From assembly GCA_019915015.1 (NCBI GenBank), contig JAHBBC010000007.1, positions 1,488,001-1,552,000 of the forward strand: a DNA stretch of 64,000 bases, in the 5' to 3' direction. Below are positions 57,441-64,000 of this stretch, in pieces. Origin of the DNA: Auriscalpium vulgare (taxonomy: Eukaryota > Basidiomycota > Agaricomycetes > Russulales > Auriscalpiaceae). The translations under genes were made by a program, and so were the position numbers. The notes under the pieces were generated by a model. It did no database searches and was not told the DNA's origin. It worked only from the letters and a program-made list of their open reading frames with translations. Position 1 is the stretch's first letter. Each line of letters opens with the position of its first letter.

Positions 57441-57777
57441 GTTGTGGTGGGGGGAGATGTCGCGCGGAGATAATACTTATGGGAAAACTGGCGACTCGGG
57501 CCCGGGTGTGGCGGGGCTGGGCGGACGACCACACAAGCGTACACAGGGAGCCAAGCAGCTGTGTCATGGGTCTCTCTCCCTCTCTCCCCAACCGCCGCCT
57601 CCTCGACTTATCCAGAGCAATCCAGCTCGCCCGTCCCCCCCTTCCCGTTGATACCAGTCGCGGCGTCCCCGGGCGGTTCAGATCTCTTGGCGCGGCAACG
57701 GTCTACCGCGTGGCTGGCAAGATCTAGGCAGCCTGACACACCTTCAGACCCCGTGCTCTTCCTGCCTCTCCAGCAAC
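57441..57777. promoter_or_regulatory. Shared divergent promoter, desaturase / PAL1
   Basis: 337 bp separate the opposed start codons. It is pyrimidine-rich on the side of PAL1 and contains no clear TATA box. Confidence 0.5.
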
Positions 57778-59320
57778 ATGCAGCGCACAACTCCTGCTAC
57801 CAGATTCAGGTCCCAATCAAACCCTTTCTCCGACCCTATCGCTGCCCTCCCAGCTCTCCCTGCAAACCCTCCTATCCCCCCCAAGTACTCTCAGCCTCCC
57901 CCCTCAAGGTCCTCCGCATCCCGCTCTGCCCACCCGCCCCAGGCACATCGTCACAGAGACAACGTCATGGAGGCCGTCAAGGACACCGTCACCCTTCGTT
58001 CCAACGATCTCCCCGCTCGAACCCGCCCCAGCAGGAGTCACACCGGCGGCCAACCGTGCGTCTCTTTTACCTCTCTTTTGCCTGCTACTGATCCCTTCCA
58101 TCCCACGCCAGGCCTCAGCCCGCTGTCCCCTCTTCGCGCTCACAGGCCCTTCCCGGCCGCCGCTCTCAGTCGTCCGACTCCGTCCCACAGCAGCCCGACA
58201 AGTCGGCAAAGACAGGTAACCGCGCCAAGCCGCCGAAGAAGGGCTCGCAGCATGCAGATGTCATTGACCGCCTCGACTTCACCGGCGTAGGCCCCAGTGA
58301 GTAGTGCTCCAAAACTAATCATGTAATCATGCACGAGCTCAACGTCGTCAACCAGTGTTCCATCACGACGGCCCCTTCGACGCGTGCGCCCCATCACGCA
58401 ACAAGTCACGCACCAAGGCTCCAATGTACGCGTGGTCTTCCGTCAATCCCGAAGACGAGCAGATCATGGCCCGCATGCGCGATCAGGAGCCAGTTCGCAC
58501 CGCCAACTACGAGTCTCCGTATCCGTCCCCTGAGCTCGCCAAATCTATGCCCTCTCAACCTTACTCTCCTTACTATGCCGACGCCCCTAAGAAGAAAGTC
58601 GACGCTATCGCGGAGGCATGGGGGATCCATGAGCCAGAGCCGTACGAAGAATTCTTTGCTGGCGGAGGTGCCCGCGACGGCGACATGTCCACAAATAATG
58701 CCGCCTCTTACGCGCGAGATGCGTACGGACGTGGAAGCCGGAGGAACAGGGATGTGCGCCGCGAGGACGACACGGCGAACCGAACTCGTACTAGACGCCC
58801 CACCATCCCACCGCCACAGCCGATATTCGTCGCAGACGATGGAGCGCCCGAGCCCGACTACCCCTCCTCTCCGCCTGCGCCGTCCTCGCCGGGGTTGGGA
58901 GGTGCTGGTCTTGGACGCAACAAGTCACTTATGCAGCGCATCCGCAAGATGCGGGATGCTCCCAACGTCCCCGTTGGTGCCTACGATGATATGGCGATCA
59001 ATGAGGCGCCCTCCCCAACATCTTCGGGCGAAAGCGCGGGTCATGCCCGACCAACGCATAGGTCTCAGAACTCATTCCTGGGACGGCTAGGCATGGGACG
59101 CGAGAATGTTTCCCCGACCTCGGAATCCTACGTCTATGTCGCGGACCCAAAGATGAAGGACCTTCCAGCTACCCCCAACGGTCCTCCTGCGGCTGACAAC
59201 GATCGCGGGTACTTTGATGCCCGCGATGGCACCGGTGCCGTTACGTCTCCCGGTGGCGGTCTTGGGCGCAAGACGAGCCTGATGAGGAAGGTTAAAGGAG
59301 TCGTCAGGGGCGGAAAGTAA
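57778..59320 (+). CDS. PAL1: Pal1 cell-morphology protein, 475 aa
   Basis: Exons 57778-58055, 58112-58296 and 58356-59320. The core motif DVIDRLDFTGVG joins across an intron to PMFHHDGPFDACAPSRNKSR. This junction reconstitutes the Pal1 domain signature, followed by KAPMYAW. The remainder is disordered and Ser/Pro-rich, with GRNKSLMQRIRKMRD, RSQNSFLGRLGMG and LGRKTSLMRKVKGVV as conserved-looking basic modules. In fission yeast Pal1 is a membrane-associated protein at growth tips and endocytic sites that helps maintain cylindrical shape; Ede1/Pil1-type partners are known in yeasts. An NPF tripeptide near the N terminus (SQSNPFSD) could bind EH-domain endocytic proteins. Confidence 0.95.
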
Positions 59321-59866
59321 CGTGCGTGTGTGTGGATTTCTGTTACCGTTTGTATCAGGACTTGGATTCTGTTCTTTTTCTTCCGTTCATCAAATGTTCT
59401 CCGCTTCTGTTCGCCTTCTCTTCTTCCCCATGACATGGGGCTTGTCGTTACATAGATGTCCTAGACCTCTACGTCTATATCTATTTGGACGTTGTCCACT
59501 TGTTTTTTATTTCCTCAACTGACTTTACGCGCGCTCCCTGTCGTTACTCCATATTACTCCCTTCTTCCTCATGCGACCCGGTTCGGGTACCGCGGTCAAC
59601 CTTCATCTGATGGCTGTGTTTGTGACTGTCTCTGTCCTATCCTTGTGTCAAGGGTGTACTTATGTATGTCCGAAGTTGTCTGGCTCTTAGGCAGTTAGCC
59701 AGCCCTTGTATGCTTTACGCTACTGTGTTGAAATCATACGAAGACTCTCTGTACATGTTCCCGGGACTGAGATCAATAATGAGAGGATAGCGTACATCGG
59801 ACAGTTATATTTCGACTGCCCATGATTGACTGCCCAAGTAGAAATGCATACTGACGTGTAGATCAG
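59321..59866. other. Intergenic, 3' ends of PAL1 and HIS7
   Basis: The two genes are convergent. No further gene or repeat is seen; the sequence is T-rich as expected for 3' UTRs. Confidence 0.5.
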
Positions 59867-61609
59867 CTAGAGTCCCCTCACGTTGATACCAGCTTCTAAC
59901 AGCGTCTTCTTGACTTCTGCAATCCCAACTTCTTTCCTATGGAAGATCCCTGCCGCCAAGGCAGCTTCTACCTCAGCCTCCTCGAAAACCTCTGCAAAGT
60001 GTTCTGCACGTCCGGCTCCGCTACTCGCCACAACCGGCACCTTGACGCTACGCCTCACAAGGCGCACAAGATCCAGGTCGAAGCCAAGGCCAGTCCCATC
60101 TCGGTCGATGCTATTGAGCAAGATCTCGCCAGCGCCAAGGGCCTCGACGCCTTGTGCAAGCTCGACCACCGACAAGTCCCGAAGCTCCCGCCCGCCCGAC
60201 ACGGTGCACTGGTACCACCACGCACGCCCACGCTCCTGCTCCGGTCCGTCCTCGAGCCCGAACACCACTTCCCCGCGATGCGGGCCGTCGTACGACAGGT
60301 CCACATACGTGCGCTTCGGATCGATTGACACAACGACTGCCTGGCGGCCATATGCATGCGCGATGGTCTCGATCGCACTCGTGCCGTCACCACGCCCGCC
60401 GGTTGCACGCATCCGCTCAACAGCGTGCACGGCCTCGCTCCCGATGCTGACCTTGTCGGCGCCCGCGCGGAAGTACGCGCCGGCGACCTCGAGCGCGCTG
60501 CGACGCGTACCATCAGGGTCAAATGTGTCTCGGATCCCACCGCCTATTGTGAGCGGGACGAAAATTTTCTGTGCGGCGGCGCGGACGACGGCGAGCATAG
60601 GTTGGTCGTGCAAGGGCGAGTGGCGGAAGGATGTGATATTGAGCAGCGCGATCTCGTCGGCACCCTCGGCGAAGTAGCGCTCTGCGAGCGCGACGGGTTT
60701 GCCGAGGTTGCGCACGGCACCGGCCGCGCTGATGGCCAGCGAAGGATCTGTGGGGTTGGGAGTGGAGGGCTTCTCGCGCACATCGTACTGGTCGCCTTTG
60801 GTGACGACAAGGTCGCCTTGGTCATTGGCGCGTACATCCATGCAAGCCACGATGCGTTTTGTGAATGTGTCCTTCGGCTTTGGAGGTCGGGAGATCCGAG
60901 GCGTTGGAGCAGCATGAGTGCGCTCAAATTCTGATTCGTGAAGCCAGGCGTCTAGCAGCTTGAGCCCGGCCGCGCCAGACTTCTCGGGATGGAACTGACT
61001 TCCGAAGACGTTACCCTTCCGGACGGTCGCCACAAACACCTCCTGGCCATACTGAGTCACGGAGTGCACCCACTGAGCGGCCTCTGGACGGCCGTCCGGG
61101 TCGTACGCGGCACGGTAGGAATGGACAAAGTAGTAGTGCGAGGCTTCGTCCATACCTTCGTTGGATTTGTGATCTGTATCGAGAAAGTCGACAGAGTTCC
61201 AGCCCATGTGAGGGACCGACTTGTCTGCGTCTGAGAAGCGGTCGATTGGACTTGGAATGAGACCCAGGCCAGCTGCCTCGCCTTCAGCCGAGGACTGGAA
61301 TAGGATCTGCATGCCGATGCATATGCCAAAATATGGCCTCCCAGAGGCGATGTAGGCCCTCAGCGGTTCCATAAAGCCTCGCGACGCCAGACCGTCGACG
61401 GCGGTCTGAAATGCGCCTACACCGGGAAAGATGAGGCTCTGCGACTATTCAGCCGGGTGTTTGGCGCAGGCGGCAGATGGAGGACTGACCGTGGCGGTGT
61501 CAAAGTCCTGAGCGGACGATATCCAGCGGAAGTCATGACCGAGACGGGCGAGCGTGTTTGCGAGGCTCTGGACGTTGCCTGCGCCGTAGTCGAGGAGGAA
61601 GAGACCCAT
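59867..61609 (-). CDS. HIS7: Imidazole glycerol phosphate synthase HisHF (His7), 563 aa
   Basis: Exons (minus) 61609-61490 and 61438-59867. The N-terminal class I glutamine amidotransferase half starts MGLFLLDYGAGNVQSL and carries the catalytic triad Cys80 (YFGICIGMQ), His190 and Glu192 (SQFHPEKSG). The C-terminal cyclase (HisF) half begins near residue 233 with RIVACMDVRANDQG, where Asp241 is a catalytic aspartate, and ends with LNSIDRDGTGLGFD and VASSGAGRAEHF. The fused enzyme uses glutamine and PRFAR to make imidazole glycerol phosphate and AICAR, linking histidine and purine synthesis. It is divergent from SER33 across 142 bp containing a TGACTC element on its own strand. Confidence 0.97.
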
Positions 61610-61751
61610 CGCAGGACGGCGCGTGGGAAGCCCGAAATTTAGTCGGCCGACTCGGAGTCATGCGCAGCTGCTGCTATAACGCAATTCTGGTTCCCCCTCT
61701 GCTTAAAAGCTCAGCGCACTGCTGGCAGTCGCTTCACTGCCTACCGCCAGC
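61610..61751. promoter_or_regulatory. Divergent promoter of HIS7 and SER33
   Basis: This 142-bp region serves two amino-acid biosynthesis genes and contains the Gcn4/Cpc1-type half site. Coordinate induction on amino-acid starvation is the natural reading; not proven. Confidence 0.65.
61655..61660 (-). promoter_or_regulatory. Gcn4/Cpc1-type element TGACTC
   Basis: GAGTCA on + is TGACTC on minus, the core of the general amino-acid control element TGA(C/G)TCA bound by Gcn4-class bZIP factors. It lies 46 bp from the HIS7 ATG and 92 bp from the SER33 ATG. Confidence 0.55.
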
Positions 61752-63193
61752 ATGACTTCCCCCATCTCCATCCCATCCAGGCATGTCCCCGTCGCGCACG
61801 CCGTCTCCATCTCGCCGACCTCCTCCACCATCCATGAGCGTCTCGCGATCCACAACCCCAGCAACGTTCGCCAGCCGAAGGTCCTCCATCCCATAGAAAA
61901 TGAGGACCTAAAGCTCCTCTTGCTCGAGAACATCAGCCAAGGCGCTGTCAAAGGCTTCAAGGCCCAGGGCTGGCAGGTGGACCACTTCGCGAAGGCCTGG
62001 TCAGAGGACGAGCTGGTGCAGAAGATCGGAAACTACCATGCCATCGGCATTCGTAGCAAGACAAAGATTACCGCGAGGGTGATCAAGGCTGCGTCCAAGG
62101 TATTTCGAGCTCAACGCCCCTCCCACGTTCTAGTCTCACGGCCGGGCTCTAGCTGCTAGTCATCGGATGCTTCTGCATCGGCACGAACCAGGTCGACTTG
62201 GACACAGCCGGCAAGGCTGGTATCCCCGTGTTCAACTCCCCTTTCTCCAACTCCCGATCTGTCGCAGAGCTCGTCATCTCGGAGATAATCGCACTCGCAC
62301 GGCAATATTTCGAGCGCGGTTGGGAGATGCGTCAGGGTATCTGGAACAAGCAGTCCAAAGGCTGCTGGGAGATCCGCGGGAAGACCCTGGGTATCATTGG
62401 CTACGGGCACATCGGCTCGCAGCTATCGGTCCTCGCGGAGGCGTTCGGGATGCGCGTCCTCTTCTACGACGTCGTCAATCTCATGCCTCTAGGCAGCGCG
62501 AGGCAGACCGACGCCCTCTCCGACCTTCTCTCCGAGTCCGACTTTGTCACTATCCATGTCCCCGAGCTTCCAGAGACCATGAAGATGATATCTGGCATCC
62601 AGCTTGCGCAGATGAAGAAGGGCTCGTATCTCATCAATAATGCCCGCGGCAATGTCGTCGACATTCCGGCCCTGATCAACGCAGTGAAGTCCGGGCACAT
62701 CGCAGGCGCAGCTCTCGATGTCTTTCCCGTCGAGCCCGGCTCTAACGGCGCGCCGTTCGACGACCAGCTCAACGCGTGGGCTAGCGAGCTGCGCACGCTC
62801 AATAACGTTATCCTCACACCCCACATCGGCGGCTCTACCGAGGAAGCCCAGCGCATGATTGGGGAGGAGGTCGCCGGATCGCTCACGCGCTACTTGAACT
62901 TTGGCGCGACAGTGTCCGCGGTCAATTTCCCCGAGGTCGACCTCCGCGCAATCACTGCCGAGCAAGGCGACCATGTTCGGATTTGCCATGTCCACGTCAA
63001 CCAGCCTGGTGTCCTCAAGCAGGTCAACGAGGTCCTTTCGCCGTACAACGTGGAGAAGCAGTACTCGGACTCCAAGGGCGACGTCGCGTACCTCATGGCG
63101 GACATCGCCGACGTCAGTCCCCAAGACGTGAACAAGCTGCGCGAGCTGATCAGTCGGACGAGCGCGAACATCCTCACGCGGCTGTTGGCTTGA
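61752..63193 (+). CDS. SER33: D-3-phosphoglycerate dehydrogenase, 462 aa
   Basis: Exons 61752-62099 and 62153-63193. The catalytic and NAD-binding halves are both complete: NYHAIGIRSKTKITARVIKA, then CIGTNQVDLDTAGKAGIPVF, the dinucleotide motif GIIGYGHIGSQ, NARGNVVDIPALINAVKSGH with the substrate Arg, and TPHIGGSTEEAQ with the catalytic His. An ACT domain closes the protein (VRICHVHVNQPGVLKQVNEV). The N-terminal extension of about 50 residues is usual in the Ser3/Ser33 type. The enzyme oxidises 3-phosphoglycerate to phosphohydroxypyruvate, the first step of serine synthesis, and the ACT domain allows serine feedback. Divergent HIS7 and the shared TGACTC site suggest joint starvation control. 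Confidence 0.97.
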
Positions 63194-63251
63194 GATGTCT
63201 ATCTCCAGGGTGCTCCAGGGTGGTCGGGAACCATGCGTTACCTCGGGTGGT

Positions 63252-64000
63252 CTACAAAGGACTCATACACTGTATCATAATCTCCCCATTCAACTGGATA
63301 TCTCTTGCATGTAGCGGCAAGGTTGTAGACCTCTATAGATGATGTACAAAAGACGCATGGACCTGTACTTACACTGCGATCAAACATTGCCAACTTCTCG
63401 TTCAGCGTCGGCTTTACCAGTGGCCGCCTGCCCTTAACTTCAAATCCAAGCATTTTCTCATATGATGCCGCGTCTCACCCATCGGCCAACCCTCCTGAAC
63501 GGCAGGCTGGAGGAAGGGCCCCACACAGACTTTAGCGATGCTCTGGAAAAGGTCTTGAAGTATCCAGGCGAGGCGAGGACCAGTCAATTCGATTGCGGGC
63601 TCTGCGTTCACTTCGAGCAGCTTGACCTGGAACCGACTCGTCGGTGATGTAGACAAAAGCTCATGGGAGACCAGAAAATCGATGCCATAGAGTTCGAAGG
63701 CATTCGGGAGTGGCTGCAGTGGGCCGAATGAGTTGCCGAAATGGTTCATACAGTGAGTTTCGACCGCACCTGAAAATGAATGGGGGAGTTGGCGGCAGCT
63801 CGGAACGTTTCCTGAAGGACCTCGGCCATCTGGTCCTGGATTTGCTGGAGATCGTTTTCAGACAACAGTTGTACTTGCGGCGCCGCGCGACTGGATAGTA
63901 TGTGGCAACCGACCAGTTCGTCGAGAAGGCGCACGCCTTCCTCTCCGCGATGAGCTTGCAGGGACGTGTTGGTCAGGTGCGGAGCGAGGTCGATTGTGAC
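63252..64000 (-). CDS. Tubulin-tyrosine-ligase-like (TTL domain) protein, C-terminal part, 5' end outside window
   Basis: Exons seen (minus): >64000-63770, 63713-63479, 63437-63373 and 63332-63252. The frame runs VTIDLAPHLTNTSLQ, QIQDQMAEVLQETFRAA and FELYGIDFLVSHELL, then FQVKLLEVNAEPAIELTGPR. The HLTNTSLQ and LLEVNAxPA signatures with ELYGxDFL are those of the ATP-grasp TTL domain, as in yeast Pby1. Such enzymes ligate amino acids to tubulin or other targets; in fungi the substrate is unclear. The 3' end is uncertain: the last intron has a strong GTAAGT donor, but an unspliced alternative would end at 63238. Most of the catalytic N-terminal half lies beyond the window. Confidence 0.8.

Noticed and set aside
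1..64000. tRNA, rRNA or CRISPR features
   Set aside because: No tRNA B-box with a matching cloverleaf was found by eye and no repeat-spacer array is present; a tRNAscan run would be decisive.

Overview
The window is nuclear DNA from a filamentous basidiomycete, most likely an Agaricomycete. Genes are densely packed on both strands, and almost all are cut by 45-60 nt spliceosomal introns. The protein families point the same way: an RNA-silencing RdRP, Pal1, Con-6, a His7 fusion, cytochrome-b5 sphingolipid desaturase, and Agaricomycete repeat-family genes. All gene models were built by hand from conserved reading frames and splice sites. Each complete model sums to a whole number of codons. No RNA evidence was available.

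Left part (1-29.5 kb), conserved core genes: the 3' end of a Gfo/Idh/MocA oxidoreductase; a G1-type cyclin with a long upstream region; a large 4E-T-like eIF4E-binding protein divergent from LYRM2; a QDE-1-type RNA-dependent RNA polymerase; SmD2 divergent from Pescadillo/NOP7; a Sec7-PH Arf-GEF; a serine-rich protein of unknown function; and a small Con-6 protein.

Accessory part (29.9-44.7 kb): (i) a 3,753-bp element bounded by 50-bp terminal inverted repeats (49/50 identical) and a possible ATT target duplication. It carries a cysteine-cluster gene on + and, antisense to its 3' end, a gene resembling the CxC proteins associated with KDZ transposases, but no recognisable transposase. (ii) A DHA1-type MFS transporter. 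(iii) A three-gene block centred on an apparently intact 15-exon gene for a 1,415-aa transposase-like protein of a multicopy Agaricomycete family. Two of its introns are GC-AG introns with AG|GCAAGT donors.

Right part (45-64 kb), core genes again: TAF5, two small unknown proteins, a mucin-like single-pass membrane protein, a basic Ser/Pro-rich protein divergent from ribosomal protein eL13, a delta-8 sphingolipid desaturase divergent from PAL1, HIS7 divergent from SER33 across a 142-bp promoter with a Gcn4-type TGACTC site, and a tubulin-tyrosine-ligase-like gene running off the edge.

Recurring themes are divergent pairs with short shared promoters, microexons of 5-26 nt, GC-AG introns, and frame-preserving introns without stops.
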